The position numbers and the translations under genes are program-made. Under the pieces are notes generated by a model. The model made no database searches. It was not told where the DNA came from and saw only the letters and a list, made by a program, of their open reading frames with translations. A stretch of 64,000 bases of DNA from Fennellomyces sp. T-0311 (lineage: Eukaryota; Mucoromycota; Mucoromycetes; Mucorales; Lichtheimiaceae): assembly GCA_025266875.1 (NCBI GenBank), contig JALLLT010000024.1, positions 248,001 to 312,000 on the forward strand, in the 5' to 3' direction. The stretch's first letter is position 1; every line of letters begins with the position of its first letter. Positions 33,128-51,670 of this stretch are shown here, piece by piece.

Positions 33128-34585
33128 ATGGCCGTCAAGCCCGTCGATCCCTGGAACGCATGCCTGAACACCTCGCTCGAGGAGGAGGACAAGGAAATCT
33201 TTGCCATTGTTGAGAACGAGAAGTTGAGACAGTGGTCTGGTTTGGAACTCATTGCCTCTGAGGTAAAGTATACATATGGGTTATGGGCCAAGGTTCTGAC
33301 GCTTGGGGCGCTTTAGAACTTCACCTCGCGTGCTGTTATTGAGGCCAATGGTACTCCCCTGACCAACAAGTACTCTGAGGGTCTCCCTGGCGCCCGTTAC
33401 TATGGTGGTAACGAGTTTATTGACGAGCTTGAGGAGTTGTGCCGCAAGCGTGCATTGGCTGCTTTCGGTTTGAACCCTGAGCAGTGGGGTGTCAACGTGC
33501 AACCCTACTCTGGCAGCACGGCCAACTTTGCTGCTCTCACTGCCTTGATCCAGCCCCAGGACCGCCTGATGGGTCTGGACTTGCCCTCTGGTGGCCATTT
33601 GACCCACGGCTACCAAACCAACAAGAAGAAGATCTCATCTTCGTCCATTTACTTCCAGTCGATGCCCTACCAGGTTGACCCTGCCACTGGCTATGTTGAC
33701 TACAAGCGTCTGGAGGAGAACGCTGCTCTCTTCCGTCCCAAGCTCTTGATTTGCGGTGCGTCTGCTTATCCCCGTGAATTCGAATATGACACCATGCGCC
33801 GAATCGCCGATCAGCACGGTGCCTATTTGATGTGCGACATGGCCCACATTTCCGGTTTGATTGCTGGTAAGCAGGCCATTTCTCCCTTCGACTTTTGCGA
33901 TATCGTCACCACCACCACCCACAAGACTCTCCGTGGTCCCCGTGCCGGTTTGATCTTCTTCCGCCGCGACAAGGGCGATGACCTCGAGAACCGTGTCAAC
34001 CAAGCCGTTTTCCCATCGTGCCAGGGTGGTCCCCACAACAACACTATTGCCGCTGTTGCTGTTGCTCTCAAGCAGGCTGGCTCTCCCGAATTCCAGCAAT
34101 ATGCCAAGCAGGTTGTCGCCAACGCCAGCAAGCTCGCCGAGGTCTTGGTTGGTCACGGTTACAAGCTTGCCAGCGGTGGTACCTCCAATCACTTGATCTT
34201 GTGGGATTTGAAGCCCCAAAAGTTGACTGGTTCCAAGGTCGAGCGTATCTGCGATATGGTTCACATCACCATCAACAAGAACTCGATTGCCGGTGACAAG
34301 TCTGCCGTGACCCCTGGTGGTGTTCGATTGGGTGCCAACGCATTGACCTCGCGATCGATGAAGGAGGAGGATATGGTCAAGGTCGGTGAGTTCTTGCACC
34401 GCACCGTCCAGATTGCTCTTAAGGTCCAAGAACAGGCTGGCTCCAAGTTGATGAAGGACTTTGTTGCTGCCTGCGAGGGTAACCAAGATATTGCTCAGCT
34501 CAAGAAGGAAGTTGTCGAGTTCGCTCGCAGCTACCCCATGCCCGGTTTCGATCCCACCACCATCAAGGCCACTGTGTCTATCTAA
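33128..34585 (+). CDS. SHM2: serine hydroxymethyltransferase, cytosolic type
   Basis: Two exons (33128-33262, 33317-34585) give 467 residues without a presequence, so probably cytosolic. Motifs are SGLELIASE, the tetrahydrofolate/PLP region [31 protein letters not shown], and the Schiff-base lysine motif [14 protein letters not shown]. The C-terminus PGFDPTTI is also conserved. The enzyme interconverts serine and glycine while loading one-carbon units on tetrahydrofolate. Codon use is strongly biased to C/G-ending codons, as in PA2G4, pointing to high expression. The single intron lies after the conserved SE of ELIASE. Confidence 0.97.
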
Positions 34586-35411
34586 GAACCTCCCTATCAT
34601 TTTCTATTGCTTCCTCCGCCATTGCATTTCGTTTTTACGCCAAGTTCAACACGGCAGCTCGCTCTATATCTCCTCATTGTATAAAGTTTTTTCAACACAA
34701 TTTTTGTATAAATTATATAAACCAACTTCTTTCTAAACAACGGTGATTCCACGAAGGACCGTACGACGTAGACATGTCAGAAATCTCGAGGTGACACGAA
34801 AAGAGGGTTCGTGCACTGGCTGGGCGGACAAAAGGGACCGGGTCCAGTTTCCGTGTTTAGTAAACCTGACCTTAATCGTGATATTGGCTTCCAGATTGGT
34901 CCATGGCCAGTGCAATTACGCTTGTATTCTTAGCATCAAAGTTATCGGTGCAACAGGCATACGTAACACCACCGGCGCTTGCTGCTTATTTTGTCACATG
35001 CCTCGTTGGATATGCGTTTCTTCCAGTATAGCCGCGCGCGCACGAGCCTATATTATCCTAATAACTAAGCAATCCCCGTGAGAAATCGTTTACAGTACTG
35101 GAATAAAGTGGTTAGGGCAAATTATGGTTACATAAGTTAAGATTATCCATTTGACACAGATGCGTTAGATCGACGGAAAACGGGGTAGAAAAAAATTTAT
35201 TACACGGCTTACCGTTTATTTCTTTTTCTGTTGGCTCTTTGCACATCATTCCCTTTCTTGTCTTAACCGCTTGAACATCTCTAGACGCGCAGTCTTTTTT
35301 TTTTCGTGCTTTCTTTACCCCCAATTGCCGGATTTTGTAAGTCCCGAGTACGAGTACGTCTGTGCGCGTCTATCTCATGTTGATCACATTTCTGCATGTC
35401 AGATCGCTGTA
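34586..35411. other. SHMT 3' region and following intergenic DNA
   Basis: About 825 bp with the SHMT 3' end (T-rich, near 34600-34740) and otherwise no supported feature. Confidence 0.4.
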
Positions 35412-35756
35412 ATGCCCTTTAGTTTATGGAAAGATCCCCGGCCAAATAACCCACGACCTCCACGTCGTCCATCACCGCCTCCCTTACCACCGGCCCCTCC
35501 ACCACCCCCGACCAGCCGAGATAATGGTAGCAACAGTAGCAGCAGCGTATCGCTCCGGGACAACGAAAATCCTCACAGTAGCGCCGCCATAAGATCGGAT
35601 TCAGACACCAATTCCAATGCCAGCGACGGAAGCACGGATCAGCCAGACCAACGCCGACGGTATAGCAATCATATTCAAGTGTTAATGTCTCGGTTAGCGA
35701 TAGGTCTCAAGGCCAGGTTTTGTCAAATGTTTTGTTTTCGATCTACTGCAGTATAG
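35412..35756 (+). CDS. hypothetical proline/serine-rich small protein
   Basis: A 114-codon single-exon ORF starting at MPFSLWKDPRPNNPRPP. It has a polyproline core (SPPPLPPAPPPPP), a Ser/Asn/Asp-rich middle and a C-terminal amphipathic stretch (NHIQVLMSRLAIGLKARF). Proline-rich runs of this type often bind SH3 or WW domains. No family is recognised, and the ORF could be part of a longer spliced gene or not expressed. Confidence 0.35.
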   Translation: MPFSLWKDPRPNNPRPPRRPSPPPLPPAPPPPPTSRDNGSNSSSSVSLRDNENPHSSAAIRSDSDTNSNASDGSTDQPDQRRRYSNHIQVLMSRLAIGLKARFCQMFCFRSTAV

Positions 35757-38700
35757 CACACATGCGCTTACTCTTTCAAACTTACATCCACACCCTCCCT
35801 TTCCACTTTTTTTGTTCTTTCATGAATCGTATGTTATTTTTTTATCGTTTATTCATCATATCTGACTTTTTTCATCACCCCTTTAAGTAACTACGTAGAC
35901 AAAATAAAGCAAGTGTTATGTATGCGTGTGTAAAGAGAAAAAAAGGTCCTCTAGACTGACAGGTGAAAAACAAAAAAAAATATGACGCGTACAAACCCTG
36001 TGAACATCCAATTAACATCGTGCTCAATTGCCGATCTAGATGATTACTGAACGGTATTTCTTTGTGCGCGATATTTAGAGTTTTGGCGACCTTACCTAAA
36101 TTATTCAACATGACTATCCCGGTCAACGAACATTACACGCTTTTCTCTCTTGGTCGGATGATTATAGATCATGCATGTTATATTGCCCTCCGATACATCC
36201 GCCAAGCTTAGTAAAAGCTGACCCATAGCATCCTAGCTGTTTCTGCGCTTCAAATTATCGCCTAATCAATAACCCGCCTATTCAAGGATGTTCTCTCTTG
36301 GAGGGGTATGAGTACGGGTATGTAGTACGGTCATCTGGCAAAAGCCTAAACAACTATGTTTCAAGTTGTGTTTTTAGTACAACGCATAGGTGTTACCATA
36401 AGTATTCCATGTGTTCGCGGTAAGAATAAACGGTGAGAGCTAAAAATATTCGCCGAAAAACGGTACTTGTTGCTCAGAAAGCAGTTTTGACAAAAGAAAC
36501 AATAAGGTAGAAGCACACAAGGGCAAGTAGAACGAAGGGAATTAGACTTGTCTGTATACAATAAACTGCGCTTTTCCTCTTATTCTATGAGGTTAATCAA
36601 AGGTCAGCCAAGAAGCTAGCGCAACGAAAAAGTTTTGTCTAGCCCGAAATCTTTTTTTTTTCATTCTGGTGCTTGAACACAGAACAGCCTTGTATGGGAG
36701 ATCTTGATGAACCAATGCCTTTTCTAATTCTTTTTTTTTTAAAACTTCTCGGGCCTAATTACAACTATGGTAGGTAATTGTGTACATGTCCTTTCGTATA
36801 CATTGTACTAGCCCAACTCTTATCTGCGGGTGACCAGTGATCTAAGCGTAAGACGAAACAAAGTAAAAAAAAAACCACCCATTCTCGGTCACAGATTCGT
36901 CAGCAGTATTGCACAGTACCCAGTTGAACTGAACCCAGGTTTACTATGCCTTGCGCGGTTTAGAAAGAAAAAAAAGATGGTTTCAAACGTGATGAGACAC
37001 AAAAAATCAAAAAGTAAAAAAAAAACTTGCGGAGAACTGTTTGGAAACTTGGAATTAAAGAAACTCGATTAAAGAAGATCGCTCCCCAATTGATGAGTGA
37101 GATGTGGGTTGCGTGTGATGTGTACACATCTGGATGCATCTTTTTTCTTCTTAATATCCATTTCTGGATTAAGTTTGGCGCATACAGACATCTGTTATTG
37201 CCTTCCCGCATTTTCATCCGGCGAAAAGAATGTCGTGTGTTATAGAAAAACTTGGCAATAACGAAATGGTCTGGGTGCTCATCCGATTAGGCATCATTAC
37301 GGTAGTAGCAATAATACTGTTTTAATGTTACCAGGGGTGGGGGGCTTTATCTGCTTTGTACCATCACATGAATTGCACCCAGCCTTTACCCACCGTACAC
37401 GATAAACAAGAATGAGAAAAATCTTTCTCAGCAAGGCAGTTGATCACGCTAAACGGGTTTTCCATGATATTTTGGAAAGCCTCATGATGACACCAAAATC
37501 TTAGCAACAATGCAGCATGCATTGATATCAGTCTCTCTTCTCTTTACCTATCAATCTTTGCACAATCAGTTCTTGTAAAACCAGTTCTTACTAATTCATC
37601 TCTCTTTTTCTTGTCGCTTGATAGTGTGTGTTACGCACATTGCCTTGTTCAAGTTATCGCAGCTTCGTATTCGACAGCTGCACGATATCGCCTTTATCCT
37701 GGTATCTTTGACTAGGCATTCCATTTGTTTTATCTAAAGAAAAGCATCGTGCAACGAGCTAGTGAATGAGGATCTTGAGCGCAACACATGATCGGTGGAT
37801 CGTTGGTGAGACTGAAAAATCAAACCATAACAAACCGAAGCGTAAAGTTGCCACAGCATACAACAAACAAGCTGCTGTCGAGTATTAAGGGTGCAACAAG
37901 TTTCAAGCGCGCTATCAGTTACATCCGGGTGGGTGAGAAGTATAGGACTAGCGATAATGAAGTCGTTGTGTGCACTAACAACGTGAAAAAGCGACAGACA
38001 CAGGGTTAAAGGCCTGTGTATAGGTTTACCAAACGGCCAGTAGCTCTGATAACCGGTTCATAACTTCGTTTACGCGTTACTGAAAGTGTGCAATGGGTTG
38101 GAGGGTGAGAGCAAGCAGTGACAAGGTACTACTCGTTGGGTTTCTCTAGGTTACAATCATACACTGGTGGTTTCGGACAGTTGGATAACCATGGTTAGAA
38201 GCTACAGGCCTCCGCTAAGTAGCGCTTGCGGTTCTCTCACTTTCAGCAGACCTGGTGTACGAATACGAAGTGTTGCAGAATGGTTGGGGCAATAGCAGAC
38301 CAAAAGGAAAGCTGGCAAAAGCTTGCAACTTGTAACGTTGACTGCCAGTTATCGAACGGTCAAGTTATCAGAGCATATAGCAGCTTGGTACTTCGCCAAT
38401 CGTCAGATGGTAACTGCATAGTAGCAAAGGCTTTGACGACCCTTGCAGTCGATATTATATCCTCTCGACCAAAATAATAAGGTATGGTATGCTGTGTGGC
38501 GCGAGGATCAACACGGACCGACTTTTTCAGGTAAGGAACGCACAGTTATAGTGAATATCCATTCGCTTAATGTATTTGATGAATAGAGTCTCTCGGAAAA
38601 CTGGAAGTTCGTACTGCCACCGGTAGGTTAACATCCTCAAGCAAATTATCCGGATTGCGAAACATGAGAGTGAGAAGAACAAAATTTTGTTGTCCAGGTG

Positions 38701-41284
38701 AAAAAGAAAGGAGGCGGCGTGAGAGAGGAGATTCAATTAAGAATCTGATGAGGTTTCTCTTTCAAACGGTAGCCACAACCACAGGGTCGGTTCCTCGATC
38801 GTGAAAATGTTCTAGACACTTGAAATCTCGATATTCTAACTAGCATGCTTAAAATATTAAAGTATTGATTGCCTCCAAAGACAGACAACTTGTCCTATTT
38901 TCCTATTCAGTTTCCCCTTAAAAAACCTTTTATAATAAGTACAGCACAGATTCGCCATTGATAATCTTTTTATGCACAGATTTGTCTCGCTTAGTTTGAT
39001 ATTTGTATGACTTTTTTTCTGTAAAGGAGGCGGCTTTATATTTCATCATTGTGACATCTGATAGAACAATATTGAAGTATTGCCAGAGTGCGGAGGATCG
39101 ACATTCATGTTTTCCGGCTTTTTTCATTGCCATGGCTATGCAATAGTAAAGTCGAGATTCCATATACAATAGCATGTCGCACACATTAATCCCGTAACTG
39201 TAAACCTTAACTGCCTAATTATTACTTCACATGACAAATATCTGTATATGTGTTTTCCTTAGGTTCTGTTACGTCGCCAGACAGTGGGGTAAAAAGTGGG
39301 GGGGGGAGGGACAAAAAACTTTTAGCGGCGCTTGTAAATAAATAGGATGCAGTCGTCAGCAAGGCATCGGCCACTTCTTTAATAGCGCTTTGTAAGCAGC
39401 TTTAAGTCAGCTCGGACACGTCAGTACATGTTTTATATTGCTTGTTCCATGGTGATAAGTAAATTCGTAGAAGCTAAGTGTCAACTTGGTGAGACGCAAA
39501 TCCTGACAGGCATGAAGAAGCACAGCCTAGGGATTTCACGTGCGTAGCACAAACGTGTTACAGCATGGTTATTCCTTTTCCGTGAATTAACCGAAAATAA
39601 GAACCCAATAGATTGTTCTTTGGTGATTTGAAGGGTACATGCAGAAATGTTTATGATTATTAATATTAATTTCGAATCAGAGAAAAAAGTTTTCAAGTGT
39701 GTTTTTGTCACCACTTGTTAAATATTCATGTACAATGACGTTATTGTGATCTCAAGATGGTGTGGAGTTGTCACACATAAAGGTGGAAGAGCACCTTGTT
39801 AGGACAATCGGTAGTGTAGCACATTAAGTTTATTAATAGCTTGATCTGCAACTTTCAGACAATAGATTTAAGAATAGAATTCATAAGGATCGTGGATAAA
39901 ACGTCCCGTCGGAAGATCATTTTGCTAGCGCACTTTTGCATTAGAGTTAGGTCATCTTCTAAATAGATTCGCAGATGCTTTAGGCAAAACTCACTATTGC
40001 AGGTTAACGTCATATTTCGAATCCCCGATCCTAGATTCAATGGTTAAGTTTTACTTTTGCTTACTAAATGGTAATACACCGAATTAAAAAGCTTCCAAGG
40101 GGCGATTGAAAGTTTCCAAGGGTGTGGTAAAGATCTCATCTTCAGTTTTATGCAATCTTTGGACGTAGGCTTATGACATCATCTTTACTTTCGAAAAGTC
40201 TATAATGAAAGGTATAGAATAAAAACTTAGATGAGGAAAAACTGTATAGACTGAAATATATTCTTGAAGTAGTTAAACAATCCGCTAAGTAGATTTTCTA
40301 AAAAGAAAATTCCATGAAAGGCAAAAAATAAGGAAACTGATAGGCTCCACTACTAAAACACGAAAACTTATACAGTAATTGGTATTTGAATAACGATACC
40401 ATGTATCTGGCGGTGCATTAGGAAAGGTATGGAAGATAGAGAGCATCGATATATATCATACTGCCACATGCACACTTTGTTAGAAGTATCGTGCTTTCTT
40501 CTACTTATACAGCAATAAGTAGTGTATCAATAACTGTACAGCCAGCTCCCGAGCATCTTGGCTTAACGTTCAGATGCATAAGATGCATATTCCGCTTGCA
40601 TTAAGAATAACATAGATAGGGATCCGAACACGGCACCTAATGAGTAGGGTACTTTGCGCCCATCTCTATGATCCAATTGCCGCTTGTGCTCCCGACTCGC
40701 GCACGCAAAAAGTTATCGTGTCAGATTGAGAATGTGCATCCATCACACTTAGATGTGATAATCTGCAGGTAGTAGAACCTAGATGATATTAACGCCTGGG
40801 CCCCGAGAGCTGGACACTGCCCAGATCACAGATATACAGCTTTGGGCTGATCAGGTCTCAGTAATCCGTATTGTTCCGATATGTAACCATCGTCAAAAAA
40901 GAGTACTTTCGGTAAGTTAACGTGATACGGTTTAATGGGGTCTCGGATGCCAAGGCGGTACAAGGAGATACTGTGCTTCAGTAACAGCTAATTGAATATG
41001 TTTCACTATGTGCTCGGGTGATCGGGGAGTGTCAGCCGAGACTCAGGTACCGGGGAACGGATCCGGTTTCATGTCATATCGAGATAGTACGACACGGGCT
41101 ATTGTCTATATATGGATGACGTAGCAAATACTTTTTACCAGATAATTCCTTTATATACGACTTGTGCAATTCACAAGGGCTAATATTGTAGTAGATACAG
41201 TTTGAAAAACAAACAAATGCGAGCGAATATAGAATAAAAAAAGAATAAATCAAACAGGAGACCACTCATACACACACACACAAT
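35757..41284. other. 5.5-kb gene-poor AT-rich region
   Basis: No coding sequence here is convincing. ORFs are short, overlap on both strands and lack recognisable motifs. Local features are several homopolymer runs and a poly-G tract near 39297-39308. A segment with more balanced composition lies at about 37780-38480. I found no tRNA, rRNA or long repeat by eye. Confidence 0.45.
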
Positions 41285-46961
<5,677 letters not shown>

Positions 46962-47123
46962 TCCGGTAGAGTGGAGAGGATAAACGATAAGAAGAGTAAA
47001 GAGGGAAAAAAAGCTAGGCTAGCTGACCTGCGTTTTCAGTCTGCTCCGAGTCCGGTCCCGTCAAATTTATTCTGGTTTCGGGTGCGTACGCGTTTTCCTT
47101 ACTATATTCAGAACTTTTTCATA
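46962..47123. promoter_or_regulatory. 162-bp divergent promoter, ABCC transporter / CCDC124
   Basis: The start codons of the ABCC transporter and the CCDC124 homologue are 162 bp apart on opposite strands. The interval contains purine-rich and A-rich runs but no clear TATA box. Confidence 0.45.
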
Positions 47124-48055
47124 ATGGGCAAGAAGGGTGGCGGAAACAGCAAGGCCGAAGCCGCGAAGGAAAAGAAGGCTGCTGCCAAGGCTGAAAAGGA
47201 CAAGTCCAAGGCTGCCGCTGCTGAGGCAAAGGAAGCCGAAAAATGGTCCCAAGGTGCCAAAGGCAAAGGCAAGAAGGAAGCCGATGCCGACAAACGGGTA
47301 ATTGCCCCCGGTCAGTTCATCATGAATCACTTGGCACTAATCCATATGGCAACAGGCTGCACAGCTTGCTAAGAAGCAAGAATTGGCTCGGCTCAAGGTA
47401 TACAATGTTGTCTACTGGGTCCATTCACGTTTTATTTAACAATGTTTATATAGGCCGAGGAAGAACAAGAAACAGCCAAGATTAAAACATCCGGTGCTAA
47501 TGTAGGTTTTTCTTTCGAAAGATCTCGAATTCGGAATAACCTTGGCGTTTACATAGAAACAAGCTGCAAAGAAGGCTGCCAAGGTCGATGCCGCTTCTCA
47601 AGCGCGACGCACTATCCCCGAGTTCTCGGCTGACAACCTTGATGATGCCCTCGATCTCATGTCTATTAGTGACGATAAGAAGGCTGTATCCGCTAAAGAT
47701 GTCGAACGTCATCCTGAACGTCGATTTGCGGCTGCATTGGCAGCTTATGAAGAAAGGTGGGTTAAGCAAATGTATCAGTTACATTGGCTGATGCCGTATA
47801 TAGAGAGCTTCCTCGCTTCAGGAAGGAAAACCCTGGTTTGCGTTTGAGCCAGTTGAAGGAACTGATCTACAAGGCCTTCCAAAAGTCGCCCGAAAACCCC
47901 TTCAACCAAGCAAATCTTTTGGCTTACAATGCTACCTCTAGCGATGCACGCGAAATGAAAGGTAACTAAGGGTTTAAATTGCGCTCAGCAAATAACTAAT
48001 ATATTGTCACGCAGATCAACGACGCAAGGAAGTCGAAGATCGTCTCCGATCCTAG
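47124..48055 (+). CDS. CCDC124: CCDC124/Lso2-type ribosome-binding protein
   Basis: Six exons (47124-47297, 47356-47397, 47454-47501, 47557-47756, 47804-47961, 48015-48055) give 220 residues. The N-terminal half is a Lys/Ala/Glu-rich helix (MGKKGGGNSKAEAAKEKKAA) typical of Lso2. The C-terminal half carries the conserved block HPERRFAAALAAYEERELPR and KENPGLRLSQLKELIYKAFQ, then KSPENPFNQ. CCDC124 and Lso2 bind idle 80S ribosomes at the mRNA/tRNA sites and help recovery from starvation. The human protein has 223 residues, so the gene is complete. Confidence 0.95.
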
Positions 48056-49673
48056 TTTTACCTTGTTTTCTTCTCTCTTGTACATTTGCGTCATCTTTCG
48101 TTTTTTTTTTTTTAAAAAAAAACCTCGAATCATCATCCCCTACTCTAAATAGATATGGTCATAGCGGGCTTGCATTGCTTATCCGAAAAAAAAAGATATG
48201 TATCACATCAAACCAACAAATAACATTATATTTTTTCGTCATACTGTCGCTATAGTGATACCAGCTCCCTGATAACCATAGCAATAGGAGGATTACGAAG
48301 CGATCAGTGTCGTTTCTATGCCATTTGTCTCTGTACGAATTTATCTCCTGGAAGTATTCTAACTACGTACTCATGTCAAAGTGCACTGCCGTGTGCGAAT
48401 TGAACGACAAAGTTCACTCCGTACGGTCCTTAACCAACAGGAGTGGACGTACATATAGTGCAAGAGTTTTTTTGTAGGAATGGATTGTATTTTGCAATAC
48501 ACCACCGAAACTTAATGTACCTGAAGAAAAGTTGCTCAAACATTCACCCTCACTCTCAAAAATTGTTGCCATACTCACTTCAAAAGTCGACACCCTGCTT
48601 TTGTCTTATACACAGAATTTGGCGTTCTTTCGAAAAAAGATGGTAACCAATACATGTTGACTAGACCAACGATTGGATCTCTTTGATATAAACGCACTAC
48701 TTGTAGAGAAAGTACGGGTGCATCCGATGATGATAACCGCTTAGAATATTAGCGGTGGAAGAGAAAGTTTACCTTGAATAAGTGAATTTTTTACCCGTTA
48801 AATGAGACTTACAAGACGTTTTGATGATATAAGAGCTTGTTTTAACTTTCTCCCAAGTGATCCAAAGCGTGTAAGTTACCAAACCGTTGAGTTTGTGTTT
48901 CTAGCGTTATTTGAGACCAAGTTACGGCTAAAGATAGACAGTATGTCGTGGACTCAGGCCAGTACTTCTCTGAGTGAGCTCTTCAAACTGGTGGAGTTGA
49001 AATACTCAATCTACTTACGTCACTTACTGGAAAGATTTTGCCTAATTTTTTTTATCTAATGGCTATCATCTTTCTTTTCTTCAATGCGCCAAATACGTAC
49101 TGTGTACGTATAAGCACAAACTTTTTTTAAAACAGGTTGTCGATTTCTGAAGCGGGCATGTTAATTTTTGAGAGCCAGGGTTAGAGCTTTGAGTGCGGTA
49201 CACAAGATGTCTTCAGGCACTTGAGCTTTTTATTGGGTATTGCAATGTTCGATATGTATCTCGTCCCATTTCTACCTAAATATTCTGTATGTTAGTGATG
49301 GAGTAGCAGAGATGATGTATCATATGCTAATGTCCACGTATAGCTTCTTTCTATATAATATCTTCTATCGTTCAGACAACGGAAAAAATGTATCACACAG
49401 CTGGTGAGCACTGAGACCGACTATGTAGGGTAGGAATCGATTTACCTTGACAGTAAAGCGCAGTAGCCTCATTACAAAAAAGGAGGGGACTATTTATTAG
49501 CGTTATTAGCTCTAAGTAGTCCATCACAACTGTAGTACGTAATAGTATAGGTACTTTACGATCAATCTTTGAACTTCGTACACTTCTAGAAAACTCGGTT
49601 TACAAATTTTGCATGACCTGTCAGCTCAGTTCGGACAGCCCCCTTACCCTAATCCCGAACCTGCCACTTCGTA
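48056..49673. other. gene-poor DNA upstream of HNH gene copy B
   Basis: About 1.6 kb, AT-rich. A short ORF at 48802-49059 has no recognisable features. The 18 nt at 49649-49666 are identical to 9466-9483 upstream of copy A. Confidence 0.45.
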
Positions 49674-51325
49674 ATGACTGAGTCAAGGACAAAAACGAAA
49701 AAACGCGTTCCACGAAAGGAGAAAGCTGGAAATGTAAATGCAACTGGAAAGCAACCACAAGGTAATTAAGGAATCATTTGGGATGAATGAAAGTCAACAC
49801 ATGCTAAAGTAAATCAATGTAGAATCGAAGGAAGTACAAAAGAACTCTATTCAGAAACACCATGACAATAAAGCAGCTGAAGGTAATGACAACTTTGACG
49901 TGTATTCGCGATTTTAAGCTTCTTTCTTTAGATACTGCTGATAAGGAACACGAAAAAGATGCGTCCACGACGAATTTGAATGAACAACACAGGATGGTAC
50001 CAGTCCGCCATCCAAAGCTGCCAGTCATTTCACCACCTAAGTACTATGTTAACAAGAACAGTGTCGTTTGCTCGAATGGAACCGGAAAGCTCAGGCCGAT
50101 GAGGCCGAATATGAAGGGGAAAAGTGCTGGGACCACTCACTCGTTTACTGTCGGCCAGAAGAAGGTCAACACCTTCAAATTGGAGGAAATCATGGCGTAC
50201 ACTTTTTCAGAAAACTTTGACAGAAGCAAATGCTACATAGTTCACATCGATGGAGATATCTATAATTGTATTTGGGACAACCTTATTGTATGCCACGACT
50301 TTTTCACGCTACAGCAGGAGGAGATTGCAAAGCTGAACAAGTTATACCCAGGCACGAACTACACGGTAGTCCGCAATATGCACGACACTATGACATTCGA
50401 ACGCTACCTTGTCTCAGACACTGGAAAAATATACTCGTTACGCCGCCGAGAACACTTGGCTTTGTCCGAAGACCTGGATGGATATATGCAGACGTCCTTG
50501 ACATGTGATACCGACTCTGAACAAACAGTCAGGCAGCATATCGTTTTTCGAGTTCACAGTGTAGTGATTCAATCGTTCACCAAACGTCGCCCTGAAAACG
50601 TTATAATTAGTCACATCAACGGCAAAAAACACGACAACTCTTTGAAAAATCTCAAATACATTCCCCCTGCCGGGAAATATGCTTCGCCTCGAAGAAAAAA
50701 GCAAAATCCAGCCAAAGAACAAGAAAGTGCATCCGGAAAAACAACATTCATACCGGTGCCGCCAGTTACTGACGAAACGAACTGGAAGACCATCAATGCC
50801 CTACCATGGACCAAACTATCGTTTAGCCAGTATGAAGTATCTGACATGGGCCATGTTCGGCGCAAACGTGACTTGAAGCTACTCAATGTGCTTGACACAC
50901 CTCACGGATATCCTCGTGTACACATACGCCATGACCAGCAAATCTCGGGGACAAATGTGAAACCCTTTTTTGTATCTCGGCTCGTAGCGGGTGTCTTTGT
51001 AGACGGTTATACAAAAACGCATAATATTGTCCACCACCTGAACGGCAATCGACTGGACAATTGCGCACATAATTTGGAATGGGTATCTAAGTCTAGAAAT
51101 TCTTTCCAGAGAAATGCATGTCCAGTTGTGGCATCACTCGTCGACGATCCAGAGAAACGAAAAGAATTTCCATCTATAAGCAAGGCACAGAGCGGACTAT
51201 CTATTAACAACTTGAGCAATTCGTTCAGCACTTATGGCTATTCGTTCACAAGGGAAGTCAACTGGGATGGCGAAAAAAAAGTGGCGCTAATTCAACGGAT
51301 TTCGTCCGAAAGTGATACAGAATAA
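49674..51325 (+). CDS. triple NUMOD4/HNH-like nuclease protein, copy B
   Basis: Three exons (49674-49761, 49823-49882, 49932-51325) give 513 residues. Exons 1 and 2 encode a basic, probably disordered start (SRTKTKKRVPRKEKAG). The long exon has three modules in a row. Module 1 ends VHIDGDIYNCIWDNLI. Module 2 is YLVSDTGKIYSL and SHINGKKHDNSLKNL. Module 3 is NWKTINALPWTKLSFSQYEV and HHLNGNRLDNCAHNLEW. The tail (KEFPSISKAQSGL) is NUMOD1/IENR1-like. Each module pairs a NUMOD4-type strand segment with an HNH_3-like His-x-(N/D)-G...N core. Such domains are known from homing endonucleases and giant viruses; here the gene is free-standing, nuclear and spliced. All three cores look intact, unlike copy A. 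Confidence 0.82.
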
Positions 51326-51379
51326 AAGCTGCAATATTACCACTACATCATTGCCGTCAACTCAATTTTTGTGTATGTA

Positions 51380-51551
51380 CAGTGGCCGCTTTATATAGCG
51401 ATATTTTGTATAACGATAATTCGATATAACGATACAATTCTCGACGCACCAAAACGGTAATCACTGCCAAATCCCATTTTATATAACGATATTTCGATAT
51501 AACGATAAAGTTTGGGCTGCACCATCGTATCGTTATATAAAGCGACCACTG
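51380..51551. mobile_element. 172-bp pogo/Tigger-like MITE with TA target duplication
   Basis: The element starts CAGTGGCCGCTTTATATA and ends TATATAAAGCGACCACTG, inverted repeats with few mismatches. TA flanks both ends (51378-51379 and 51552-51553). Inside are further inverted CGATATAACGATA blocks, so the whole could fold on itself. CAGT-type ends with TA duplications are typical of the pogo branch of Tc1/mariner. It lies 54 bp after the stop of HNH copy B, so it may supply that gene's 3' end. Confidence 0.85.
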
Positions 51552-51670
51552 TATATATAATCACGTACGTACCAGGGTGTAAAAATTATTTTTCTTGTGT
51601 GGATAAGAGTTTTAATTTGGCAACTGTAAATGGTTTTGACAAATAAAAAGCTGGCTATCTAAACTTCTAA

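Noticed and set aside
37780..38480. Block of more balanced base composition with several short ORFs, first suspected as a gene or retroelement part
   Set aside because: No ORF shows family resemblance or consistent splicing, and no terminal repeats or primer-binding site could be found.
40530..41050. Possible tRNA or other structured RNA in a GC-richer patch
   Set aside because: No cloverleaf with a GTTCRA-type T arm and matching acceptor stem could be assembled by eye.
49862..49931. Alternative N-terminus MTIKQLKVMTTLTCIRDFKL for HNH copy B
   Set aside because: It is an exon 2 / intron 2 read-through; two upstream exons in correct phase give a better start at 49674.
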